Notes under the pieces: generated by a model
What the model was told of the DNA's origin: nothing
The model's database searches: none
The model's input: the letters and a program-made list of their open reading frames with translations, nothing else
NCBI RefSeq assembly: GCF_014897675.1
Contig: NZ_JABUXU010000011.1
Coordinates: 119,298-183,297, forward strand
Length of the DNA: 64,000 nt
From: Advenella sp. FME57
GTDB lineage: Bacteria > Pseudomonadota > Gammaproteobacteria > Burkholderiales > Burkholderiaceae_B
Direction of reading: 5' to 3'
Translations under genes and position numbers: made by a program
Shown here: positions 45,912-54,703 of the stretch, one piece after another
Numbering within the stretch: position 1 is the stretch's first letter
Layout: each line of letters begins with the position of its first letter

Positions 45912-46799
45912 ATGGACATGAAGCTACTAGCCGTTTTTGATGAAATATACAAGACTCGCAGCGTCAGTCGGGCCGGCGAAAATCTCGGCATTCCGCAAAC
46001 GTCGGTCAGCCTGGCGCTCGCGCGGTTGCGGCGTCGTTTCAATGATCAGTTGTTCGTACGTACTGGGAATGGGATGATGCCAACCCCAAGGGCCGCTATG
46101 CTCGTACCACAATTGCGTCAGGCTTTGCAATTGCTGCAGCTGGCCACTGAGCAACAGGCTGAATTCGATCCGGCATCGTCGTTCAGGACGTTCAGAATAT
46201 CCATGACGGACATCAGTCATCTTGAATTTATGCCGGCAATGATGAATAAGGTGGCCAGGGTGGCGCCCAATGTCCAGATTGAAGTTCTGCGTATCAAGGC
46301 TGATACAGGAAAACTACTGGAATCGGGGGATGCAGATCTTGCCATAGGTTATATGCCCGAGCTTGAGGCGGGTTTCTACCAACAGAAGTTGTTCAAAGAT
46401 GGATTTGCCTGCGTGGTGCGACGCGACCATCCGCGTATTGAGACCAAACTGACCCAAAGCAGGTTCAAAAGTGAACGGCATGTTGTTCTGATAGCGCCAG
46501 GTACCGGAAACGAGATTGTTGAACGGGAACTGAAACGTCAAGGAACACAGCGTAAAGTTGCCCTGTCGTTACCTACCCTTCCGGGTGTCGGCAATTTGCT
46601 GGCCAATACCGATCTGATGGCCACGCTCCCCGGGCGGGTCGCCAAAATACTGGTCAAAATTGCGCATGTCAAGGCGCTCGCTCCTCCCTATAGGTTTCCG
46701 GACTTTTCCATCAAGCAACACTGGCACGAGCGCTATCACCAGGACCCGGGGAACCGCTGGCTTCGCTCTACGCTAGCCGAGTTGTTTCTGGAAATTTGA
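45912..46799 (+). CDS. LysR-family regulator
   Basis: 295 residues. Winged helix MKLLAVFDEIYKTRSVSRAGENLGIPQTSVSLALARLRRRFNDQLFVRTG, then a NodD/LinR/NahR-type effector domain. It is divergent (121-bp gap) from the Bug/FAD-oxidoreductase operon and probably activates it. Its 3' end converges on the CoA-transferase gene. No clear dyad could be picked in the divergent region. Confidence 0.9.
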   Translation: MDMKLLAVFDEIYKTRSVSRAGENLGIPQTSVSLALARLRRRFNDQLFVRTGNGMMPTPRAAMLVPQLRQALQLLQLATEQQAEFDPASSFRTFRISMTDISHLEFMPAMMNKVARVAPNVQIEVLRIKADTGKLLESGDADLAIGYMPELEAGFYQQKLFKDGFACVVRRDHPRIETKLTQSRFKSERHVVLIAPGTGNEIVERELKRQGTQRKVALSLPTLPGVGNLLANTDLMATLPGRVAKILVKIAHVKALAPPYRFPDFSIKQHWHERYHQDPGNRWLRSTLAELFLEI

Positions 46800-46890
46800 T
46801 CAGGTTCCTTCAAAATTTTCACGCTAGCGCTTCACAATTGCGGGCAGCCACAAAATAGACGCGGCCGGCCGGCTTACTGCGGGACCTGGT

Positions 46891-47565
46891 TCAGCAACTG
46901 TAATTGCCAATACCAGCGGGCGCCGGCTGCAGTGAAAGCCCTAATCGCCGCGATAACGCATCCAGGCTTGTTCCGGGAACCAGTTCCAGCACGGTGGGAA
47001 CAGCATCTGAAAACTCAAAGACAGCAAGATCGGTGTAAAGACGTTTTACAACGCGCGCGCCTGTCAATGGCAGCGTGCATTGCTCAACGAGCCGCGCTTG
47101 CTGGTTCTTTCCAAAAAGATTCATCATGACAAATACACTGCGCGCGCCCACGACAAGATCCATTGCCCCACCAGGGGAAGGCAAATTTGCGTCTGCGCCA
47201 GTGGACCAGTTTGCCAGATCCCCCGAAGCGGATACCTCAAACGCGCCGAGTATAGTGATGTCCAGGTGCCCGCCCCGCACCAGAGCAAATGAATCCACAT
47301 GATCCACAAAATGGCCGCCGCAGACCAGACTGACTGTCTTGCGTCCTGCATTGATCAGATCAAAGTCCTGCAGGCTGCCATCAACAATCGGACCTGATCC
47401 GACAATGCCGTTTTCCGTATGGACGATGATCTCGTCCTGAGCCGCAAAATAGTTTCCCACCAGTTCAGGCATCCCAATACCGAGATTGACCACTGCGCCG
47501 GGGAAAACATCCTGTGCGACGCGTCTTGCCATATGTTCTCGAGAAACAGGTTGCCACTCGCTCAT
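46891..47565 (-). CDS. 3-oxoacid CoA-transferase subunit B (PcaJ-like)
   Basis: 224 residues. Catalytic Glu in HTENGIVGSGPIVDG (about residue 50), which forms the acyl-CoA intermediate. FPGAVVNLGIGMPELVGNY and VMMNLFGKNQQARLVEQC are family stretches. Forms the catalytic pair with the A subunit, whose stop it overlaps by four bases. Position next to a PcaF-like thiolase suggests 3-oxoadipate as acceptor with succinyl-CoA as donor. Acetoacetate or 3-oxo dicarboxylates are alternatives. Last gene of the seven-gene operon. Confidence 0.9.
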   Translation of the reverse strand: MSEWQPVSREHMARRVAQDVFPGAVVNLGIGMPELVGNYFAAQDEIIVHTENGIVGSGPIVDGSLQDFDLINAGRKTVSLVCGGHFVDHVDSFALVRGGHLDITILGAFEVSASGDLANWSTGADANLPSPGGAMDLVVGARSVFVMMNLFGKNQQARLVEQCTLPLTGARVVKRLYTDLAVFEFSDAVPTVLELVPGTSLDALSRRLGLSLQPAPAGIGNYSC

Positions 47566-48236
47566 TTTGTTACCTTTTTAAGATTGATTACTCTTTGAAC
47601 AAAAACGCCCGATGTCACAATGGTTTCAGGGTCCATCATGCCCAAGGGAACCACATCGTCTACTTCTACGATGGTGGTTTTTGCTGCCATGCACATGACC
47701 GGGCCAAAGTTGCGTGCGGTCATGCGGTATTGAAGGTTGCCCCACCGGTCGGCATGACGTGCCTTGACCAAAGAAAAATCGCCAGTTAACGCGTGTTCAA
47801 AAATGTAGCCGCGGCCCCCGATCACACGGGCCTCCTTGCCGCGTGCCAAATCAGTGCCGAAGCCAGCCGGTGTAAATATTCCACCAAGGCCTGAGCCGCC
47901 CGCACGAAGCCGTTCAGCGAGCGTGCCTTGTGGCACGCACTCCAGCTCAACTTTTCCCTCACGATACAGGCCTTCGAACACGTGGGATTCCCAGGAGCGG
48001 GGGAATGAACATATCATTTTTCTGACACGGCCCGCGTCCAGGAGCCTGGCCACGCCCAGCAAGGCATTGCCGGCATTGTTGTGGACCAGTGTGAGATCTT
48101 TCGCGCCATGCTCGAGCAATGCGCTGATGAGCACGTCCGGTACGCCTGCGCCACTGAATCCACCCACCAGGATCGTCGCCCCATCGGGAATGTCATTGAC
48201 CGCGTCAATCGCGCTGTCGCATAGTTTGTTAATCAC
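47562..48236 (-). CDS. 3-oxoacid CoA-transferase subunit A (PcaI-like)
   Basis: 224 residues. Glycine-rich CoA-binding GATILVGGFSGAGVPDVLISALLEHGAKDLTLVHNNAG at 18-56, the class I CoA-transferase A signature. Pairs with the B subunit by ATGA overlap. 27 bp after the thiolase gene. Same operon and pathway as described for subunit B. Confidence 0.9.
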   Translation of the reverse strand: MINKLCDSAIDAVNDIPDGATILVGGFSGAGVPDVLISALLEHGAKDLTLVHNNAGNALLGVARLLDAGRVRKMICSFPRSWESHVFEGLYREGKVELECVPQGTLAERLRAGGSGLGGIFTPAGFGTDLARGKEARVIGGRGYIFEHALTGDFSLVKARHADRWGNLQYRMTARNFGPVMCMAAKTTIVEVDDVVPLGMMDPETIVTSGVFVQRVINLKKVTK

Positions 48237-48263
48237 GGTCCGCTCCCATGTCGCTGCGATCGC

Positions 48264-49478
48264 TCACACCCGTTCCAGCACGATTGCAATACCTTGTCCT
48301 ACGCCGATGCACATGGTGCACAGTGCATAGCGTCCGCCGGTCCGGTGCAGTTGGTTGACAGCTGTCATTGCCAATCTGGCGCCGGACGCGCCTAGCGGAT
48401 GGCCCAGGGCAATAGCGCCTCCGTTTGGGTTGATATGTGCTGCATCATCAGCCAGGCCGAGATCGCGTGTCACGGCCAGCGCCTGCGCGGCAAATGCCTC
48501 ATTGAGTTCGATCACGTCCATATCGTGGATATGCAGACCGGTCAGGGCAAGCACCTTGCGCACGGCAGGCGCAGGACCAAAGCCCATGATTCTGGGTTCT
48601 ACACCTGCGAAAGCCATGCCAACGACACGGGCTTTGGGCTCAAGGCCATATTTTTTTGCTGCATCGCCAGTGGCAAGCAGCACGGCGCATGCGCCGTCAT
48701 TGACGCCGGAGGCATTTCCGGCGGTGATGGTGCCATCGCTCCTGACAATCGGCTTGAGTTGTGCCAGTTTTTCCAAACTTGTTTGCCGCGGGTGTTCATC
48801 GCGAGCGACAATGGTCTGTTCAGATTTTTTGTTGGCAATGGTAACGGGCATAATCTCGTCGTCGAACAGGCCGGCGGCGATCGCTTGCGTTGCGCGCTGT
48901 TGACTGCGATAGGCAAACGCGTCCTGATCCTGACGCGAGATGCCAAATTGCGTTGCGACGTTTTCGGCAGTTTCAGGCATCGAGTCGATGCCAAAGTTCT
49001 GTTTCATCAGCGGATTGACGAATCGCCAGCCCAATGTGGTGTCGAACATTTGTTGCTGACGGGAAAAGGGGGTAGACGCCTTGCCAACGACATATGGTGA
49101 ACGCGACATGCTCTCGACGCCACCGGCAATCATCATTTGTGCGTCACCGCTTTTGATCGCGCGCGCCGCAGTGCCGATGGCGTCCAGGCCGGAGGCGCAT
49201 AAGCGATTCAGTGTAGAGGCAGGCACCTGAACCGGAAGACCTGCCAATAATGTGGCCATGCGGGCGACATTGCGATTGTCTTCGCCGGCCTGATTGGCGC
49301 ATCCGAAGATGACATCGTCGATTGCCGACCAATCTACCTTCTCATTTTTCTTCATCAGGGCCGAAATGGGCATTGCCGCCAGGTCATCGGTGCGGATCGT
49401 GGACAGCGCACCCCCATAGCGTCCAAAGGGCGTACGAATAGCGTCGCAAATAAAGGCGTCTTGCATCAGATTGTTCAT
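48264..49478 (-). CDS. pcaF: 3-oxoadipyl-CoA thiolase (PcaF-like)
   Basis: 404 residues. Nucleophile Cys in TLNRLCASGLDAIGTAARAI (about residue 90), His in NPNGGAIALGHPLGASGARL and second Cys in ALCTMCIGVGQGIAIVLE. The start (MQDAFICDAIRTPFGRYGGALS, after MNNL) is typical of PcaF/PaaJ thiolases. It splits 3-oxoadipyl-CoA to succinyl-CoA and acetyl-CoA. Adjacent PcaIJ-like genes support this. General acetyl-CoA acetyltransferases are similar, so substrate range may be wider. Confidence 0.87.
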   Translation of the reverse strand: MNNLMQDAFICDAIRTPFGRYGGALSTIRTDDLAAMPISALMKKNEKVDWSAIDDVIFGCANQAGEDNRNVARMATLLAGLPVQVPASTLNRLCASGLDAIGTAARAIKSGDAQMMIAGGVESMSRSPYVVGKASTPFSRQQQMFDTTLGWRFVNPLMKQNFGIDSMPETAENVATQFGISRQDQDAFAYRSQQRATQAIAAGLFDDEIMPVTIANKKSEQTIVARDEHPRQTSLEKLAQLKPIVRSDGTITAGNASGVNDGACAVLLATGDAAKKYGLEPKARVVGMAFAGVEPRIMGFGPAPAVRKVLALTGLHIHDMDVIELNEAFAAQALAVTRDLGLADDAAHINPNGGAIALGHPLGASGARLAMTAVNQLHRTGGRYALCTMCIGVGQGIAIVLERV

Positions 49479-49515
49479 GGATACTCTCTTTACTATAATT
49501 TGATTTACACAATAG

Positions 49516-50778
49516 TCATATCACGCGTGATTTACGCAATTGAGCCAGCTCACCATCATCGACGTTCAACACCTGTTGCAATATCTCATCTGTATGTTGC
49601 CCGACGACAGGAGGAGGCAGGTCGTATGTTGGCGGTGTACTTGTCAATCGCAGCGGGGAAGCCGCTGCACTGATACGGGCGCCGTCTTCGCGTTCCAGAT
49701 CGACTTTTAACTTGCGATGGATGACCTGCTCGTTCTGAAATACCTGCTCATAGTTATTGATGGGGCCGCAAGGAACACCATTTTTTTCCAGCACTTCCAG
49801 CCAATCGGCAGAGCTGCGGGTTTGCATGGTTTGATTCAGATTGGCGTCAAGGCGTTCCCGATTGACGATGCGGCCTGTGACCTTGGTGAAATCCTCATCG
49901 CTGGCAAGATCATGACGGTCGATGACCGAGCAGTAGCGTTGCCACTGCTCGTCATTGCCGATAGCGATGATGATGTGCCCGTCTAGCGTGGGGTAAACGC
50001 CATAGGGAACCAGGCTCATGTGGGCATTCCCCATTCTGGCAGGCACGTTGCCGCTGGAAAAATAGCCCGTAATCTGGTTGCTGCCCAGGGCCACAATGCA
50101 ATCGAGCAACGACATATCGATATATTGACCCTTACCCGATTTATTCCGGTGATTGATTGCCGCCAGCACCGCGATAGTGGAATACATGCCGGTCATGATA
50201 TCGGCCAGGGCGATTCCCACCTTCTGAGGGCCCCCACCGGGAAGGCTGTCTTTTTCACCGGTGATGCTCATCATTCCCCCCATTCCCTGGAATACGAAAT
50301 CGTAACCGGGGCGATGTGAATAGGGGCCGTCCTGACCAAAGCCTGTTATAGAGCAATAGATGATTTGGGGGTTTTCCTTACGTATGGATTCGTAATCGAG
50401 CCCATATTTTTTTAAATTCCCGACTTTGAAATTTTCTATAAACACATCGCTTATTCTGGCCAGCCGTTTAATCAGCGCCTGACCTTGCTCCGTGGTGATA
50501 TCAATTGTCACCGAGCGCTTTCCCCGGTTGGCAGCAGAATAGTATGAAGAGTCTGCAGGCAGATCCTTTTGCTGACCGGGTAACCAGGGAGGGCCCCAGG
50601 CTCGGGTATCGTCGCCGTTTCCAGGTCGTTCGACCTTGATTATCTCGGCGCCCAGGTCAGCCAGATTCTGTGTACACCAAGGCCCGGCAAGGATACGCGT
50701 CAGATCGAGCACTCGGATATTCGATAGCGCCTTATCGTCGCTGCCTTGTCCAGACTGATTAAAGATATTCTCCAACAT
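49516..50778 (-). CDS. CaiB/BaiF family (class III) CoA-transferase
   Basis: 420 residues. N-terminal NIRVLDLTRILAGPWCTQNLADLGAEIIKVERPGNGDDTRAWGPPW and the catalytic Asp in GKGQYIDMSLLDCIVALG. Class III CoA-transferases move CoA from a donor such as succinyl-CoA to a carboxylic acid. In this operon it is the likely activating enzyme for the acid bound by the Bug protein. Sits between thiolase and Bug genes. Confidence 0.92.
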   Translation of the reverse strand: MLENIFNQSGQGSDDKALSNIRVLDLTRILAGPWCTQNLADLGAEIIKVERPGNGDDTRAWGPPWLPGQQKDLPADSSYYSAANRGKRSVTIDITTEQGQALIKRLARISDVFIENFKVGNLKKYGLDYESIRKENPQIIYCSITGFGQDGPYSHRPGYDFVFQGMGGMMSITGEKDSLPGGGPQKVGIALADIMTGMYSTIAVLAAINHRNKSGKGQYIDMSLLDCIVALGSNQITGYFSSGNVPARMGNAHMSLVPYGVYPTLDGHIIIAIGNDEQWQRYCSVIDRHDLASDEDFTKVTGRIVNRERLDANLNQTMQTRSSADWLEVLEKNGVPCGPINNYEQVFQNEQVIHRKLKVDLEREDGARISAAASPLRLTSTPPTYDLPPPVVGQHTDEILQQVLNVDDGELAQLRKSRVI

Positions 50779-50810
50779 GGTGTTTTATCCTGTTAATACT
50801 GACTATTCTG

Positions 50811-51782
50811 TTATTTCGGAAGCGTGATATTGGCCTGCTGGATGACTTCAGACCATTTATCGATCTCCTTATTTACATAAGCATCGAATTGCGGCTGAGA
50901 CAGGTCTCCGGGTGTTGCGCCCAGTGCGGCAAATTTCTTTTTGATGTCTGCTGATTGAAGGGCATCTCTGACATCGCTTGAGATTTGCTTCAGCACAGCA
51001 CCGGGAATGTCTTTTGGTCCGTATAAGCCGAATATTGAGATGGCCTCGAAGTCTTTCACGCCAGCCTCGGCAATCGTGGGGGTGTCTTCAAGTTGAGGGA
51101 CCCTCTCTTTAGAGGTCACGCCAAGAGCACGCAAGGACCCGGACTGGATATGCGCCAGAACACCCGGCACCGAATCGAACATCACCGGTATCTGGCCGGC
51201 CAGCAAATCATTCAGGGATGGAGCTGCGCCGCGGTACGGGATATGGGTTAATTTAACCCCCGCCATGTGCGCAAAGAGCTCACCGGATAGATGGTTGGCG
51301 CCACCGATCCCGGCGGAACCAAAATTGATCGTCCCAGGCTTTTCTTTGGCCATCTTAATCAGGTCTTGTACGTTTTTCGCCTCGAAATTTTTATTAACGA
51401 CTAGAACGTTGGGCACTGACGCTACCAAGGCTATATTGCTGAATGCAGCCTTAGTGTCATAAGCAATTGTTTCCTTGAGCAAAGTGGGGTTAATGATATG
51501 GTGCGTCGCAGTCACCAGTAATCGATATCCATTTGGGGTGCTACGGGCAACATCCGCAGATCCAATCGTGCCGCTGGCGCCACTTTTGTTTTCAATGACG
51601 ACGGGCTGACCCCATTTTTCGGACAACGCCTTGCCCAAGTGCCTGGCAAGCACGTCGGTGGTGCCGCCGGCCGGAAACGGAACAACGATGGTCACCGCTT
51701 TATCGGGATAGCTGGCTGCCACTGCGGGGGTGCATGCTAACGCAGCAAGTACCCCGGTAACTACGCGAATTATATGTTTCAT
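50811..51782 (-). CDS. Bug-type TTT solute-binding protein
   Basis: 323 residues. Signal peptide MKHIIRVVTGVLAALACTPAVAA, then YPDKAVTIVVPFPAGGTTDVLARHLGKALSEKWGQPVVIENKSGASGTIG, a canonical Bug N-terminus. ATG 51782 has GGAGAC upstream; the frame is open to 51827. Inside the CoA-thioester operon, so it should bind the acid degraded by it. Confidence 0.93.
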   Translation of the reverse strand: MKHIIRVVTGVLAALACTPAVAASYPDKAVTIVVPFPAGGTTDVLARHLGKALSEKWGQPVVIENKSGASGTIGSADVARSTPNGYRLLVTATHHIINPTLLKETIAYDTKAAFSNIALVASVPNVLVVNKNFEAKNVQDLIKMAKEKPGTINFGSAGIGGANHLSGELFAHMAGVKLTHIPYRGAAPSLNDLLAGQIPVMFDSVPGVLAHIQSGSLRALGVTSKERVPQLEDTPTIAEAGVKDFEAISIFGLYGPKDIPGAVLKQISSDVRDALQSADIKKKFAALGATPGDLSQPQFDAYVNKEIDKWSEVIQQANITLPK

Positions 51783-51840
51783 GACTTGTCTCCAGAATAA
51801 GAATAGGGCCGTCGGTGTAGACGGCACAGGTTTTACACTT

Positions 51841-52275
51841 CTAGGCGTCAGAAAATTCCACCATGGCTTCTCCTTCAGCCACGAGCGTATTTTGCTGGTT
51901 CGTTACTGCAACTGAAACAACAACCCAGTGGGCTTTTTCTGTTTTCTTGACGATTTTGACAACCCCATTGGGGGTTATCGTGTCACCAGGCTTGACTGGA
52001 GACTTCCAGCGGGTTTCCAAACGTCGGTGAGTACCTCCAAGTGGCAATGCCCAATCGGTCATCATTTTGGTGATCAGGCTGAAGTTGGACATGCCATGCA
52101 TGATAATTCCGCCGAAATTTGTCTTGCCAAAGTCTGACTCCATGTACTTGTCGTCCCAGTGCAGCGGGTTGTAATCGAGAGACGCTTCGCAAAATTCCCA
52201 GATCGTTTCACGGGTGGGTTCAAAGGGCACTCCTTTGATTTGCAGGCCTTCTTTGATTTCGAATGTATTTTCCAT
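51841..52275 (-). CDS. MaoC-like hydratase, C-terminal type subunit
   Basis: 144 residues, hot-dog fold. The hydratase motif is DYNPLHWDDKYMESDFGKTNFGGIIMHGM, with Asp and His of the (R)-specific enoyl-CoA hydratase site. It is smaller than fused MaoC proteins and pairs with the gene just upstream. ATG 52275 has AAGGAAC upstream. Together the two should hydrate an enoyl-CoA to a 3-hydroxyacyl-CoA. Confidence 0.87.
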   Translation of the reverse strand: MENTFEIKEGLQIKGVPFEPTRETIWEFCEASLDYNPLHWDDKYMESDFGKTNFGGIIMHGMSNFSLITKMMTDWALPLGGTHRRLETRWKSPVKPGDTITPNGVVKIVKKTEKAHWVVVSVAVTNQQNTLVAEGEAMVEFSDA

Positions 52276-52285
52276 GTCTTGTTCC

Positions 52286-52756
52286 TTACATCGGCCGAAT
52301 CGTCCAGCCGCGGCCGGAGCAAATAACTTCGTTGTTTTGGTTGAAGAAGACGTTGTCATGAACGGCAAACAGGCGGTTGCCTTTGATGAACTTGTCCAGC
52401 GCGCGTGCCTGCAACGTAATGACGTCTCCCGGGCGGGCCGGCTGGTTGTAACTCCAGGACTGGCCTGCGTTGATCGTTCCCGGACTGCGCATCCAATCAT
52501 CGTTGGGCGTGCATGAAAACATGAGCAATACATGAATGGAGGGCGGTGCGATAAGGCCACCCCATTTGGTCGTTTTGGCGTATTCCTCATCAATGAACAG
52601 AGGATTCATGTCGCCCGTTGCTTTGCATAACTTGTGGATCGCTTCCTTTGTCAGGGTGTAGGGGATTGTCTCGCGTGGGGCACCGGGGACGATATCGTCC
52701 CAGATTTTCCGGGCAGTATTGCCTGCCCAGAAATCGGTGTCGTACTTATATTCCAT
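52286..52756 (-). CDS. MaoC-like hydratase, FAS1-type N-terminal dehydratase subunit
   Basis: 156 residues, hot-dog fold of the FAS1-like dehydratase group. NPLFIDEEYAKTTKWGGLIAPP is its typical signature; SYNQPARPGDVITLQARALDKFIKG follows. It lacks the complete Asp/His site of its partner, as expected for the structural half of a two-gene hydratase. ATG 52756 has CGGAGG with 5 nt spacing. First gene of the seven-gene operon, 10 bp before its partner, divergent from the IclR gene. Confidence 0.87.
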   Translation of the reverse strand: MEYKYDTDFWAGNTARKIWDDIVPGAPRETIPYTLTKEAIHKLCKATGDMNPLFIDEEYAKTTKWGGLIAPPSIHVLLMFSCTPNDDWMRSPGTINAGQSWSYNQPARPGDVITLQARALDKFIKGNRLFAVHDNVFFNQNNEVICSGRGWTIRPM

Positions 52757-52798
52757 ATATGCCTCCGATATAAATAAACCAAATTTGCTGTCATTTAA

Positions 52799-52819
52799 AA
52801 CAACCGCTAAGCGGTTGTT
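52799..52819. promoter_or_regulatory. Perfect 21-bp palindrome, candidate IclR operator
   Basis: AACAACCGCT-A-AGCGGTTGTT, fully symmetric, 43 bp before the hydratase start codon; an extra half-site AACCGCT follows at 52823-52829. Position in the divergent region between the seven-gene operon and the IclR gene makes it the probable IclR-binding site. Confidence 0.72.
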
Positions 52820-52880
52820 AATAACCGCTGTACGAACTATTCTAGATAGCTTTACCGGACGTGTCAATGGTATAAATACA

Positions 52881-52908
52881 CATTTGTTCGCGTTTCAAGA
52901 AACAAATG
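52881..52908. promoter_or_regulatory. Second inverted repeat in the IclR divergent region
   Basis: CATTTGTT (52881-52888) and AACAAATG (52901-52908), with inner TTTC/GAAA. About 109 bp before the IclR start. May be a second regulator site or part of the IclR promoter. Confidence 0.4.
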
Positions 52909-53016
52909 GACGATATGAAGCCTGATATGACAATACACATGGACGTATTCGCTTCTATTGGGCGGGACCGTCGGGTATGCTAGACGGCTTTATATAAATA
53001 AGCAGGAGAGTTAAAT

Positions 53017-53778
53017 ATGGCCAGTCCGGACAGTGAGTCATTCGTGCGCACCTTTGCTCGGGGATTGCAGGTTATTGAGTCGTTGGGTCGCAGCAAACTG
53101 GGTATGAATATCGCGGGTGTTGCCGAAGATACCGGATTGAGCAGGTCAGTCGTCAAGCGCTACCTGCTCACGCTGACTGACCTTGGCTATACAAATGCCG
53201 CAGGGCGCGGGTACGCGCTCACTCCCAAAGCGCTCAATCTTGGGCTTTCTTATTTTTACTCGCTGCCGTTTTGGCGGCAGGCACAATTGGAGCTGGAAGA
53301 GCTGTCGCAATCCATTCAGCAGTCATGTGCGATGTCGATCCTGGATGGAAACGAGATTGTTTATGTAGTCAGAATCCCAACCTATAGAATTCTTCGATCC
53401 AGTCCGACACTGGGCAGCCGCCTGCCAGCCAATGCGGTTTCCATGGGGCGGGCGCTTCTGGCGGAATCGGAGCAGGAGGTCATCGACGGTTTTCTAGCAA
53501 CCGCAGCGCTTAAGCGACTGACGAACCAGACTATTACCGACCGTGAAAAGCTGCGCACTGAAATCGAGCGAACCAGAGAGCAGGGGTATGCGTGGGTAGA
53601 CGCAGAGCTGGATGAAGCCATTTGCGGTTTGGCTATTACCGTGAAAGATCTGGAAGGGAAAGCGCTGGCGGCGATCAATATAAGTCTTCCTGCCGGCCAG
53701 ATTACCCGGGAACAGGCCGTCGAAAAGTATCTGGGGCCATTGCGGCGCACGGGGTCTACGATCCGTTCAGCCTTGTGA
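53017..53778 (+). CDS. IclR-family regulator (PcaR/PobR type)
   Basis: 253 residues. Winged helix FARGLQVIESLGRSKLGMNIAGVAEDTGLSRSVVKRYLLTLTDLGY, then the IclR effector domain ending in GLAITVKDLEGKALAAINIS. PcaR-type members respond to 3-oxoadipate-pathway compounds. Divergent from the hydratase/CoA-transferase/thiolase operon with a 21-bp palindrome between, so it very probably controls it. Good ribosome site (AGGAG). Confidence 0.92.
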   Translation: MASPDSESFVRTFARGLQVIESLGRSKLGMNIAGVAEDTGLSRSVVKRYLLTLTDLGYTNAAGRGYALTPKALNLGLSYFYSLPFWRQAQLELEELSQSIQQSCAMSILDGNEIVYVVRIPTYRILRSSPTLGSRLPANAVSMGRALLAESEQEVIDGFLATAALKRLTNQTITDREKLRTEIERTREQGYAWVDAELDEAICGLAITVKDLEGKALAAINISLPAGQITREQAVEKYLGPLRRTGSTIRSAL

Positions 53779-53834
53779 GCCACATGATGTCATTATGGAT
53801 ATTGCAGGTGCGCCACCCACAGCCGGTAATCTGA

Positions 53835-53872
53835 GCAGGAGCGCGAAGCGTGCCGGCGTATCATGCTCCTGC
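53835..53872. terminator. Hairpin between convergent IclR and GST genes
   Basis: GCAGGAGC (53835-53842) pairs with GCTCCTGC (53865-53872) across 22 nt, in the 104-bp gap between convergent genes. No T-run. Confidence 0.4.
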
Positions 53873-53882
53873 CTCGCTTCAA

Positions 53883-54602
53883 TCACGCACCAAATCGTTC
53901 GATCACTTCATTCAGTGGCAGGTGTCCAAGGAACGAATCGGATCCGGCCAGCGTATCGCCATTTTCTATGGCAGTTGCAAAGGCGACAGCAGGCGTGCAG
54001 CTTATGCGCTCGCGCATGGCTGCAATTTTGGGCCATCGTGCAGGATCGGCCACCTGGTGGATCTCCAGCCATCGGGCGACGCCTATAAAGATCGCATCGG
54101 CCAGGCAAGGTTGTGCGCCTAGCAGGAAGGGGTTGTCGCCAACCATTTGCTCCAGTTTGTCATGACGATTGATGACGCCGGCATTGCCCGCCTGCTGTAA
54201 TATCTTTTTTACTTGAGGGTCCGGATTTTCCATCTCCCATGCCTGCCATAGCGGGACAAAAGCGCCAGTGAAGCCCGTGTTGATAAAGGCCATGAGCTGA
54301 TGCATGCGATCAGTGTCAGGCGAGGTTGGCGCAAAGCTGATACGTCTTTCGGTGTCCCGGTCTTGCAGCCAGTTGGCAATCGCCATTGTCTCGGTCAGGA
54401 CCTGTCCCTGATCGGTAATCAGGACCGGCGTTTCCCGTCTGGGGTTGATACGCAGGTAAGCCGGTTCAAGCATTTCGCTCAGCATGTCTACGCGGCACAG
54501 GCGGTAGGGTTTGCCCAGCCATTCCAGGGCTGCAATCAGTCCCATGGAACTGCCGGCGGGAACGCCATAGAGTAAAATCGGTTCTATCAAAATATTCTCC
54601 AT
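53883..54602 (-). CDS. Glutathione S-transferase family protein
   Basis: 239 residues. N-terminal thioredoxin-like domain with GVPAGSSMGLIAALEWLGKPYRL and the glutathione-binding ETPVLITDQGQVLTETMAIANWL; C-terminal helical domain with LLGAQPCLADAIFIGVARWLE. Divergent from the HxlR regulator, which may control it. Substrate unknown. Confidence 0.88.
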   Translation of the reverse strand: MENILIEPILLYGVPAGSSMGLIAALEWLGKPYRLCRVDMLSEMLEPAYLRINPRRETPVLITDQGQVLTETMAIANWLQDRDTERRISFAPTSPDTDRMHQLMAFINTGFTGAFVPLWQAWEMENPDPQVKKILQQAGNAGVINRHDKLEQMVGDNPFLLGAQPCLADAIFIGVARWLEIHQVADPARWPKIAAMRERISCTPAVAFATAIENGDTLAGSDSFLGHLPLNEVIERFGA

Positions 54603-54703
54603 AATTCATGTGTGATAGCCAGTGCGGCTTGCGCATGCATTATCGTTGCATATTCAGTTCCAAGTAAATTACGCACTTTTTGGTAACCATCATCGGGAGC
54701 ATT

